Below, in pieces: positions 1 through 7,494 of a stretch of DNA of 64,000 nucleotides. Where the stretch lies: positions 62,001 to 126,000 of the forward strand of contig CBINGZ010000009.1 of the NCBI GenBank assembly GCA_966250335.1. Direction: 5' to 3'. The notes below the pieces were generated by a model, which did no database searches, was not told the origin of the DNA, and saw only the letters and a list, made by a program, of their open reading frames with translations. Made by a program: the position numbers and the translations under genes. Source of the DNA: OLB7 sp966250335 (GTDB lineage Bacteria; Bacteroidota; Ignavibacteria; OLB7). How positions within the stretch are numbered: position 1 is the first letter of the stretch; each line of letters starts with the position of its first letter.

Positions 1-2
1 CG

Positions 3-548
3 CGCCATGTCTATATCCTGCTCAACAAGCCGAAGGATACGATCACGACCACGAAGGACGAGCGGGGACGACGCACCGTCCTCGATCTCGTTGAATATCA
101 TGACAGGATCTATCCGGTCGGACGGCTCGATCGCAACACGACAGGAATCCTCCTGCTCACCAACGACGGCGATCTGGCCCACAGGATGATGCATCCGCGC
201 TACCAGGTGGAGCGCTTCTACGAGGTCGTGCTGGACAGACCGCTGGAGCAGAAGCACGCAAAGAAGATCGCGGCCGGAGTCGAACTCGATAACGGCGACA
301 CGACGCAGCCGTGCGATCTGTTCGTGGAGGAACGGGACGCGAAGCATGTCTCGATCCTGCTGCGCGAGGGGAAGAACCGCGAGGTGCGCCGTCTCTTCGA
401 GGCGTTCGACTACGAGGTGATCAGACTTCATCGCTCCATGTATGCGGGGCTGACCACGCGCGGCCTTGCCCGCGGCGAATGGAGATATCTCACCCGCAAG
501 GAGCTCTCGGCGCTGCGCCGTCAGGTCAATCTTGCGGACAATGCCTGA
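3..548 (+). CDS. RsuA/RluB-family rRNA pseudouridine synthase (5' end outside window)
   Basis: Isomerises a specific uridine in ribosomal RNA to pseudouridine. The visible part opens with the LLNKPK strand and contains the family's catalytic-loop motif GRLDRNTTG, whose Asp is the catalytic residue, followed by LLLTNDGDLAHR. Downstream are the conserved GKNREVRR and R-L-x-R-x-x-x-G-x-x-x-x-G stretches typical of RsuA/RluB/RluE/RluF. The N-terminal S4 RNA-binding domain expected in this family would lie upstream of the window, so the gene is partial here. Its stop overlaps the start of the following flavoprotein gene by eight bases, so it is the visible head of a tight operon. I cannot tell RluB from RsuA from this fragment. 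Confidence 0.9.
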   Translation, partial: RHVYILLNKPKDTITTTKDERGRRTVLDLVEYHDRIYPVGRLDRNTTGILLLTNDGDLAHRMMHPRYQVERFYEVVLDRPLEQKHAKKIAAGVELDNGDTTQPCDLFVEERDAKHVSILLREGKNREVRRLFEAFDYEVIRLHRSMYAGLTTRGLARGEWRYLTRKELSALRRQVNLADNA

Positions 549-1914
549 GCCCTCCCGGTCGGCCGGGCCGAGAGTCGCCGTCGTCGGAGGGGGCGCGGCC
601 GGGATCTTCGCCGCGCTCTCGGCGGCGGAGGGGGGCGCCCGGGTCGTCATCTTCGAGCGGAACGACCGGATCGGCATCAAGATCCTGATATCGGGGGGAG
701 GGAAGTGCAACATCACCCACCGCGCCGCGCCTGCGGAGGTCGAAGCGGGGTTCATCAGGGGGGAGGCCCGCTTCCTCCGGTACGCGCTGCACGAGCTGAC
801 GGCCGAGGATCTGATTTCCGCTCTTGAGGCCGAGGGAGTTGAAACCTACACCCGCCCGAACGGCCGGGTCTTTCCGGTAAGCGGCCGGGCCGACGACGTC
901 CTTTCGGCGTTCGAGCGGATGCTGGCCCGGAGCGGCGTGGAGATCAGAACCGGATGCCGGGTCGGAGAGATCGTCGTCGAGGAGGGGCGCGCCGTCGGCG
1001 TCCGGCCGGAGGGGGAGGAAAACGCTCTCCGTTTCGATGCGGTCATCGTGACGACCGGGGGGATCTCCTACAGGAAGGTCGGGACCACGGGTGACGGCAT
1101 ACGCTGGGCGGAGAGGCTGGGACATACGATCGTTCCCCTCCGCGCGGCTCTCGCTCCGATCTATTTTGCCCCGCCTCCGCATCCCCGGCTGCAGGGGGTG
1201 GCGCTGCGCGATATATCGCTCTCGGTCGATCCCGGTCCCGTCGCGCCGGGACGTGCCCGCAGGGGGATCTATCCCGAAACATGGCGTGACGATCTTCTCT
1301 TCACCCATCGCGGCGTCAGCGGGCCGGCGGTGCTGGAGGTGAGCAGAAGCGCGGCCCTCTCGCTGGAGAGCGGCGCCGAGGTACGGCTGCTGGTCGATAT
1401 CCTCCCCGATCTTTCGATGGAGGAGCTGACCGAGGCCTGGAACCGCCGCACCGCCGAATCGCCGAAAGGGGAGGTGCAGACCTTTCTGGAGGGATACATG
1501 CCCCGCGGGGTGATTCCCTTCCTTCTCGAGTCCGCGGGGGTTCCCGACGGGACGAAGACGGCGCGGACGACCCGCGAGGAGCGGGCCCGGCTTCTGGCGA
1601 CGATGAAGGGATGGGCCCTCGGTCCCGTCGGGGAGGTTCCGATCGACCGGGGAGAGGTCACGGCGGGGGGAGTGGCGCTCTCCGAAGTCTCTCCCGTCAC
1701 AATGGAATCGAAGCGCGTTCCGGCGCTCTATTTCGCAGGGGAGGCGCTCGACATCGCCGGGAGCGTCGGAGGATACAACCTGCAGGCCGCGTTCGCCACG
1801 GGACGGGTCGCCGGCCGTGCCGCCGCGGGCCGGGAGACCTCGGGCAGGGGCCCTGAAGCATCGAGCGGCGATTCATCGAACTCAGCCACGTCGAAGACCC
1901 CTCAACCCTCATGA
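541..1914 (+). CDS. BaiN/HI0933-family NAD(P)/FAD-dependent oxidoreductase
   Basis: A 457-residue flavoprotein of the HI0933/YhiN/BaiN family. Near the N terminus is a dinucleotide-binding GGGAAG motif (residues about 17-22), then the family signature SGGGKCN about 40 residues later. The C terminus has the second FAD contact, LYFAGEALDIAGSVGGYNLQAAFATG. Members are cytosolic, and one, BaiN, has been linked to bile-acid reduction; the physiological substrate of most is unknown, so I assign family only. I chose the ATG that overlaps the pseudouridine synthase stop because the Rossmann motif follows directly; an upstream in-frame start would add 25 residues of alternate-frame-looking sequence. 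The stop overlaps the next gene as ATGA, which suggests translational coupling. Confidence 0.9.
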   Translation: MPEPSRSAGPRVAVVGGGAAGIFAALSAAEGGARVVIFERNDRIGIKILISGGGKCNITHRAAPAEVEAGFIRGEARFLRYALHELTAEDLISALEAEGVETYTRPNGRVFPVSGRADDVLSAFERMLARSGVEIRTGCRVGEIVVEEGRAVGVRPEGEENALRFDAVIVTTGGISYRKVGTTGDGIRWAERLGHTIVPLRAALAPIYFAPPPHPRLQGVALRDISLSVDPGPVAPGRARRGIYPETWRDDLLFTHRGVSGPAVLEVSRSAALSLESGAEVRLLVDILPDLSMEELTEAWNRRTAESPKGEVQTFLEGYMPRGVIPFLLESAGVPDGTKTARTTREERARLLATMKGWALGPVGEVPIDRGEVTAGGVALSEVSPVTMESKRVPALYFAGEALDIAGSVGGYNLQAAFATGRVAGRAAAGRETSGRGPEASSGDSSNSATSKTPQPS

Positions 1915-2744
1915 CCTTTCAGGATCTCTTCAAGGCGCATGTCCGAATCGAACGCGATATCCGCTACGATTCCCGGAGCGATCATCCCCGCCACACTCTC
2001 GACATCTATGCGCCGACGGGAGAGGGGCCGTATCCCGTTGTGATCTATCTCTACGGAGGGGGCTGGCGGAGCGGGGACAAGCGACTCTTCGAGCATCTGG
2101 GACGCGCGTTCGTCGTGCGGGGGATCATCGCCGTCACCGTGAACTACAGGCTGACGCCGGAAGTGTCGCATCCCGAGCATGCCGAGGACGCGGCGAACGC
2201 CGTCGCCTGGACCGTTGCGAATATCGCGTCGCGCGGCGGCGATCCGAAGAAGATGTTTCTGATGGGACATTCCGCCGGCGCGCATCTTGCGGCGCTCCTG
2301 GCGATCGACGGCTCCTATCTCAACGGAGCGGGGGCGCCGGATGCAGTGCGGGGGGTGGCTGTCGTCAGCGGCGTCTACGATCTTCGCTCGCATGCGGAGA
2401 GCCCGGGGTTCACCTCTCGCGAGATGATTCACGAGGCGTTCGGCTCCACGCCGTCGGAGCTTGGAAGCGCGTCTCCCGTATCCCATCTCCGTCCGGGTCT
2501 CCCACCGTTTCTGGTGCTGGTGGCGGAGGATGATCCCGAACGGATGAGAGAACAGGGGAAGGAGTTCTCGACGGCGCTTCGCGAGCTCGGCACCGATGTC
2601 TGGTTCGCCAGCATCAAGGAGCGGGATCATTTCTCCATCGTGCGGAGGTTCGGTCCGTCGTCCGATCCCACCGCAGGCGCCGTCGCGGACTTCATTCATC
2701 ACGTCGCCGGAACATCGCCCGGCGGAACCGATCCCGCCCGATGA
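1911..2744 (+). CDS. Alpha/beta hydrolase (HSL/BD-FAE-like esterase)
   Basis: A 277-residue serine hydrolase. The oxyanion-hole motif appears as YGGGW (usually HGGGW) and the nucleophile elbow is GHSAG, followed by a C-terminal Asp (VAEDDPERM) and His (RDHFSIV) in the right order for a Ser-Asp-His triad. This arrangement fits the hormone-sensitive-lipase-like/BD-FAE carboxylesterase group, including arylformamidases and feruloyl-type esterases. No signal peptide is seen, so it is probably cytosolic. It is coupled by four-base overlaps to both neighbours. The substrate cannot be read from the sequence. Confidence 0.85.
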   Translation: MTFQDLFKAHVRIERDIRYDSRSDHPRHTLDIYAPTGEGPYPVVIYLYGGGWRSGDKRLFEHLGRAFVVRGIIAVTVNYRLTPEVSHPEHAEDAANAVAWTVANIASRGGDPKKMFLMGHSAGAHLAALLAIDGSYLNGAGAPDAVRGVAVVSGVYDLRSHAESPGFTSREMIHEAFGSTPSELGSASPVSHLRPGLPPFLVLVAEDDPERMREQGKEFSTALRELGTDVWFASIKERDHFSIVRRFGPSSDPTAGAVADFIHHVAGTSPGGTDPAR

Positions 2745-4498
2745 GCTGGATCTTCGGCGTCGTCTCCTCCGGACCCGGAGGAGATGCCGTGCGGCGCGCG
2801 GCGACGATCCACCATGCTCCGATATTTCAGTTCGATCGCGGGCCGATCTACATAGCCGCCGGGGGGATTCCCGAGACGCTCTTCTCGAATATCGATCCGG
2901 TCTCCTCCCCCTTGCGGCGGGAGGCCGGTGTCTCCGGCGATTCCTGGAACTGGGTCGCTGCCGGCATCGGGCTGGAATATCGCGAAGATCGTGTTGCGAT
3001 GCTGGGGAGGGAGGGATGGAACGTCGTCGTCGAGTCGGCTCCCGACTCGGTCGACCGGATCGACGGACATTTCGCGATGGTCCGATGGAAGGGGGAACGG
3101 GTCGAGCTCCTCTGCGACCGTCTCGGAATGAGGACCCTCTACTACTCGCAGAGCGATACGGGGTTCGTCTTCTCCACCCGTCTCGACTGGGTCGCGCGGT
3201 TCAGGGGAGCGAACAGGATCGATCTCTCGTCGTTCGGTCCGCACTGGCTGACGTTCAACCAGTGGCTCTGCGAGACCCCGCTTGTCGGAGTCGACCGTCT
3301 CGGTCAGCGCGGCCGGGCGATGATCGAGCGGGGAAGGATCGACGTTGAAGAGAAACTCTGGTCCCCTTCGTCGTTCCAGGGGGCGCACGATCTGGAGCGG
3401 ACGTTGAAGTCGTTCGTGGAGCCGGAGATTCCGGAGGGGTTCCGTCTCTCGCTCGGGCTCTCCGGCGGGTTCGACTCGCGCCTGCTCCTTGCGATGCTTC
3501 TCGGTGGGGAGCGGCGGCCGATCCACGTCCACATCTTCGGCGCCGAGGAGGAACTGGATGTCACGATCGCGAAGAGAGTGGCGGCGGGGGAGGGGCTTGA
3601 AGTCACCTATTACGATAGTGTCGGGGAGCGTCCCGCGATAGATCCGGCGGGGCTTACCGAATATGCGGGGCAGGTCTCCGTGGCCGAGCCGGTCTCCTCC
3701 ATCACCAAGCTCGGGCATTACCCCAGGCTGGGGGGATCACGGGCGGTGATGATCGACGGGGGCTACGGCGAGATCGGTCGACGCCAGTTCTTCAACAGGT
3801 TTCTCAAGGGGGGGAAGGGGGTCATCCGGTCGGGGGACCCGAGGGCCCTGCTCCCCTACGTCGCGCTGCATCGTTCCGGGATATTCAACGCCGATGCTCT
3901 TGCCGCGATGCATCGGGGGATCGACAGGCAGATCGAAACGCTCTGGGGGACGATGCCGCGTGTCGATGAGATAGGGGTCGGCAACTTCCTCGATCTCCTC
4001 ATCGTCAGGGCGCGATTCCCGAACATCGGAGGGATCGAGCAGGCCCGTGTCGACTCCATGATCGCCAACTACATGCCGTTCGCGCAGCCTTCCTATCTCG
4101 ATACGGTCTTTCGCGTCCCCCTCTCCCGTCGGAAGAACGCGCGCCTCTACCGTTCCATCCTCCACAGGGTCGCGCCCCGTCTGGAGCGGTATCCGCTCGT
4201 GAAGAGCAACATGACCTATCCCTATCGTCTTACGACTCTCTCGTCGTGGTTCTGGACCAGGGGGAAGTCGATGCTCGGCCTGGCCGGTGCCGACCCGACC
4301 TCTCCGACCTTCCTGCACGCGCTCCGCGAGTTCGTCGTCGATACGGCGCACTCGGAGGAGGTCCGGTCGTTTCCTCTCTACGACCATCGCGCCGTGATTG
4401 ATCGTGTCGAGAGATTCTATGCCGGTGAAACCGGGCTGGCCGGCGAGGTCGACTGGTGGCTGACCTTCGAGCTGTGGCGCCGCGCGGCAGGGGCGTAG
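2741..4498 (+). CDS. Asparagine-synthase-like protein lacking the glutaminase cysteine
   Basis: A 585-residue protein with the layout of class II glutamine-dependent asparagine synthetases: an N-terminal Ntn-amidotransferase-like domain (about 1-200, with DGHFAMV and DRLGMRTLYY) and a synthetase domain with the ATP pyrophosphatase loop SGGFDS at 241-246. True AsnB enzymes begin MCGI and use Cys after the initiator Met as the glutaminase nucleophile. Here the start reads MSWIFG, so that Cys is Ser. The start is fixed by the ATGA overlap with the preceding gene, so the change is not a start-site artefact. Glutaminase activity is therefore doubtful, and the protein may use ammonia or ligate or adenylate another substrate. 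It ends the four-gene operon. Confidence 0.82.
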   Translation: MSWIFGVVSSGPGGDAVRRAATIHHAPIFQFDRGPIYIAAGGIPETLFSNIDPVSSPLRREAGVSGDSWNWVAAGIGLEYREDRVAMLGREGWNVVVESAPDSVDRIDGHFAMVRWKGERVELLCDRLGMRTLYYSQSDTGFVFSTRLDWVARFRGANRIDLSSFGPHWLTFNQWLCETPLVGVDRLGQRGRAMIERGRIDVEEKLWSPSSFQGAHDLERTLKSFVEPEIPEGFRLSLGLSGGFDSRLLLAMLLGGERRPIHVHIFGAEEELDVTIAKRVAAGEGLEVTYYDSVGERPAIDPAGLTEYAGQVSVAEPVSSITKLGHYPRLGGSRAVMIDGGYGEIGRRQFFNRFLKGGKGVIRSGDPRALLPYVALHRSGIFNADALAAMHRGIDRQIETLWGTMPRVDEIGVGNFLDLLIVRARFPNIGGIEQARVDSMIANYMPFAQPSYLDTVFRVPLSRRKNARLYRSILHRVAPRLERYPLVKSNMTYPYRLTTLSSWFWTRGKSMLGLAGADPTSPTFLHALREFVVDTAHSEEVRSFPLYDHRAVIDRVERFYAGETGLAGEVDWWLTFELWRRAAGA

Positions 4499-4504
4499 GC
4501 CGGG

Positions 4505-4957
4505 TCAGCGGGTCTCGGAGGTCCTGTCGAATATCAGACGGTCCAGGCTGAAGCGGCCCGGTCCCGTCAGAAGAATGACGCATGCGATCCCCAGATAGAG
4601 GAAGGCCAGTTCCTTCTTTCCGAACGGGTCGGCCGCATGACGGATGAATCCCGCCGTGACCATGGTCAGCGCGATCACGAACGCCGAGGGGCGTGTCGCG
4701 AACCCGAGCGCCAGAAAGATCCCTCCGACGAACTCCCCGTACGCCGCCGCATACGCGAAGAATCCCGGAGCCGGGAAGCCCATCTCCGCGGCCCGGCCCG
4801 TAAGGCCGGTCAGGTCGCCCGTCACTTTCGAAAGCCCGTGCCCGAACGCCATGAAGAGCCCCGTGACCAGGCGGAGCATCAGGAGTCCGAGGTCGGTCGA
4901 CCAGGGTCTGACCAGGGCCCGGTAGAGGCCGTTCATTCTATCGCCGGAACCGTTCAT
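4505..4957 (-). CDS. DoxX family membrane protein
   Basis: About 150 residues with four hydrophobic segments and the DoxX pattern: LLMLRLVTGLFMAFGHG near the start, GEFVGGIFLALGFATRPSA in the middle, and a C-terminal LFYLGIACVILLTGPG-like helix (here AFLYLGIACVILL). DoxX proteins are inner-membrane proteins of varied role, including thiosulfate:quinone oxidoreductase subunits and redox or stress-linked transporters; nothing here points to one of these. The start is uncertain: ATG codons at 4957 and 4936 both give family-like lengths, while the longer 5041 start adds an unlikely leader. It converges on the asparagine-synthase-like gene with six bases between stops. Confidence 0.82.
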   Translation of the reverse strand: MNGSGDRMNGLYRALVRPWSTDLGLLMLRLVTGLFMAFGHGLSKVTGDLTGLTGRAAEMGFPAPGFFAYAAAYGEFVGGIFLALGFATRPSAFVIALTMVTAGFIRHAADPFGKKELAFLYLGIACVILLTGPGRFSLDRLIFDRTSETR

Positions 4958-5168
4958 GTCGTATATCTCGCAGTATATGATGTTCGGAAGAGAGAGGATT
5001 ATCCAAGGACGGACGATACGGAACATGAGTCGGAACATCAACGCATATTCGATTGTTCCGGCGCTTCCTGACGGTAAAGCTCAGGGGGACCGGTCGTGAA
5101 TAACGATTTGGTGGTATCATGCGACATCCGAACGCCTGCGAACACCATGGACGGTTATCGCCGAGAAG

Positions 5169-6443
5169 ATGAATCCCAACTTCGTCAAGCGCACCCTGAT
5201 GGCGGCTCCCGCCGCCGAACTCTTTGCATGGCATGAACGGCCCGGCGCCTTCCTGCGGCTTTCGCCTCCCTGGACCGATCTGGAGGTGATCGACAGCACC
5301 GGAGGAATCCGCGACGGCGACCTCGTGAATCTTGCCATGCGCATGGGGCCGATCACCCTGCCGTGGAGGATCAGGCATGGAAACTATATCGCAGGGAGGC
5401 AGTTCGAGGATCTCCAGGTCAGAGGTCCGTTCACGCATTGGGTTCACCGGCATCTGGTGGAGCCGGCCGGGGAGAGGAATGCCTGGCTGGAGGATGCGAT
5501 CGAATACGAGCTTCCTCTGGGCATTGCGGGACGGGTTGTCGCGGGGAGACCGGTTCGCGCGGAGCTGGAGCGCCTGTTCGAATATCGCCATGCGATCACT
5601 TCCGACGATCTTCGGGATCACATGCTCTATGCGGACCGGCCGCGACTTCGGGTTCTGATCGTGGGGGAGGGACTACTGGCGAGCGGACTTTCTCCATTCC
5701 TGACCACCGGAGGGCATACCGTCGTTTCCGTTTCCGCTGCCGATCTGGTCGCGGGGCGGGTGCAGGATCATGCCGTGTTCGATGCGGCGGTATATCCGAT
5801 CGAGGAGGATATTCTTCATCGTGATGCGACTCATGCAGCACAGCGGAACGGACCGGATGCGATCCGTTCGGTAAGCGCCGCTCTCGCCCGGCTCCCCGTG
5901 CCTCCACGTCGGGCGGTCATCGCGGTTCCTCTGGGGATGATTGCGACTTCCGCCGATCGCGCGGTCGTGGCGGATGCGGTTTCGATTGCAAGGCAGGCAG
6001 GCATAAGTGCCGTTATTGCAGGGACGGCGCCTCTCCTGACGCCGAAGGCCGGGCTGCTGAAAGGGCTGGCCGCGGCCTCCTGGTTCGGGAAGGATCGGGG
6101 GCTCGGCGCGCATATCCCCTGGATATCGTTCGACGATGCGATCGGCCTGCTCCATCACCTCGTCATGAACGGGGATGAGGGAACGGTGAAGATCGCCGCT
6201 CCGTCAACCGTCTCGATGTACGATCTGATGGAGGCCACCGCGGCCGCGGCGGGAAGGCCGGTCAGGTTCCCTTCGTCGCTTGCGAAGGTGGGAGGGCTCT
6301 TCGGGGTTCCCCCGGCCGATGAGCTGCGCGGGATCGTCGCCGAAACCTCGGATGCGCCTGATGTCCCCGGCTATCGGTTCCGCCATCCGAAGCCGGCCGG
6401 AGCATTGGCGTTCATGTGGGGACGCGGGAAGAGGGGAAAATAG
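5169..6443 (+). CDS. SRPBCC domain fused to a TIGR01777-like epimerase/SDR domain
   Basis: A 424-residue two-domain protein. Residues 1 to about 150 resemble the SRPBCC (START/Bet v1-like) ligand-binding fold seen fused to TIGR01777 sugar-epimerase-like proteins (GxFLRLSPPW, GPITLPWRIRH, HLVEPAGERNAWLED). From about 158 a Rossmann-type domain follows (RVLIVGEGLLASGLSPFL), and the C terminus matches the DUF1731-type tail of that family (RPVRFPS, FGVPPADELRGIVAE). The nucleotide-binding loop is degenerate: the usual GxxGxxG reads VGEGLLASG, and no Tyr-x-x-x-Lys catalytic pair is evident. Fold assignment is reasonably firm; enzymatic activity is not. It is probably a single-gene unit, divergent from doxX. 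Confidence 0.72.
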   Translation: MNPNFVKRTLMAAPAAELFAWHERPGAFLRLSPPWTDLEVIDSTGGIRDGDLVNLAMRMGPITLPWRIRHGNYIAGRQFEDLQVRGPFTHWVHRHLVEPAGERNAWLEDAIEYELPLGIAGRVVAGRPVRAELERLFEYRHAITSDDLRDHMLYADRPRLRVLIVGEGLLASGLSPFLTTGGHTVVSVSAADLVAGRVQDHAVFDAAVYPIEEDILHRDATHAAQRNGPDAIRSVSAALARLPVPPRRAVIAVPLGMIATSADRAVVADAVSIARQAGISAVIAGTAPLLTPKAGLLKGLAAASWFGKDRGLGAHIPWISFDDAIGLLHHLVMNGDEGTVKIAAPSTVSMYDLMEATAAAAGRPVRFPSSLAKVGGLFGVPPADELRGIVAETSDAPDVPGYRFRHPKPAGALAFMWGRGKRGK

Positions 6444-6523
6444 GCGCCGGGAGGTGTCGGTGACGTTGCGGCGCAGGAAGGCGGGATTCTGAACGATGCG
6501 TCGTCGCTGCTCTCTCGCTTTCT

Positions 6524-7393
6524 TCAGAAATGAATCCCGTACCACACCACCTCCGGCGTGATCCGTACGGCGGGCGCCGGAAGATGATAGAGGTTCAGGT
6601 TCCGTTTCAGGAAACGAAGGATGGGGGAATCCCCCGGCAGTTTTCTCGGGTCCAGATCGAGACTCAGATAGATCTCGTGCTTCCCGCCCCCCCTGCCGTC
6701 CAGGTCGCGGACGCTGTGGCCGATTGCGATATTGATGTAGGGGGGATAGATCTCCCGGAGCCCCTCCGGCAGCAGTTCATGGAGGTCGATGCTCAACCAG
6801 TGGAAGGTGCTCTCGTAGTCGTCGATGATCGCCCCGAACCCGCCGTTCCGGAACTTCGTGCTGGGATAGAAACTGATTTTCGGCGAGACGATGCGCGCCT
6901 CCGGCACGTAATGCCGGATCACCGGAAGAGCGCTTCCCACGATGTTCGCGCCCATGTCTCCCCAGCTGAACCCCCAGTCGCGGGAGAATCCGTCCCGCAC
7001 CTCGATGTACGTCTGATACGCGAGCGCCACGCCGGAGCCTCCCCAGACCGCCGCCGTCGAATCGATCCCGGTCCATTCCAGCGCCTGGGAGTAGAGGGTC
7101 GCCGCGGCGTAGGGGAAATAGGCGTGCCCGGCCTTGTCCGCTCCCAGAGCGTAGAGGCGGTCGTGGTCCCAGTCGACATGAAAATCGGATCGTTCCCCTT
7201 TCCACCATAGGTCGTTCAGCATCACGTGACCTACCACGAACGCTCCGGTCGTGACCCCGGCCACGACTCCCAGACGCGCGCAATCGATCGACGAAGAGTC
7301 GCTCCGTTCGGTCTGTCCCGCCCCCGAAACGGGGAGGAGGGGGAGGGTCGCGATCATGAGAACCGTCTGCCGTATGACGGATTCGATTTTCAT
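6524..7393 (-). CDS. DUF2279 family exported protein
   Basis: A 289-residue protein that starts with a signal peptide (MKIESVIRQTVLMIATLPLLPVSGAGQ). The DUF2279/YfiM signature is clear: GADKAGHAYFPYAAATLYSQ, then an aromatic-rich GFSWGDMGANIVGS segment. The C-terminal half describes short amphipathic strands ending in HF, consistent with an envelope-located protein. Function is unknown; YfiM homologues are predicted periplasmic lipoproteins. The start at 7393 places the signal peptide directly at the N terminus; longer upstream in-frame starts lack signal-like character. It is transcribed divergently from the GAF/PAS protein, with about 100 bases between start codons for both promoters. Confidence 0.75.
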   Translation of the reverse strand: MKIESVIRQTVLMIATLPLLPVSGAGQTERSDSSSIDCARLGVVAGVTTGAFVVGHVMLNDLWWKGERSDFHVDWDHDRLYALGADKAGHAYFPYAAATLYSQALEWTGIDSTAAVWGGSGVALAYQTYIEVRDGFSRDWGFSWGDMGANIVGSALPVIRHYVPEARIVSPKISFYPSTKFRNGGFGAIIDDYESTFHWLSIDLHELLPEGLREIYPPYINIAIGHSVRDLDGRGGGKHEIYLSLDLDPRKLPGDSPILRFLKRNLNLYHLPAPAVRITPEVVWYGIHF

Positions 7394-7494
7394 CGGTCGT
7401 GTCGGGATGGTATTATACGCCGCTCGGTCGCCCCGCATGAGACGGGAAGCGCCGTGAAGCCGGGATCGATCATCCTCTGGAAGCCTCAAGCTAC

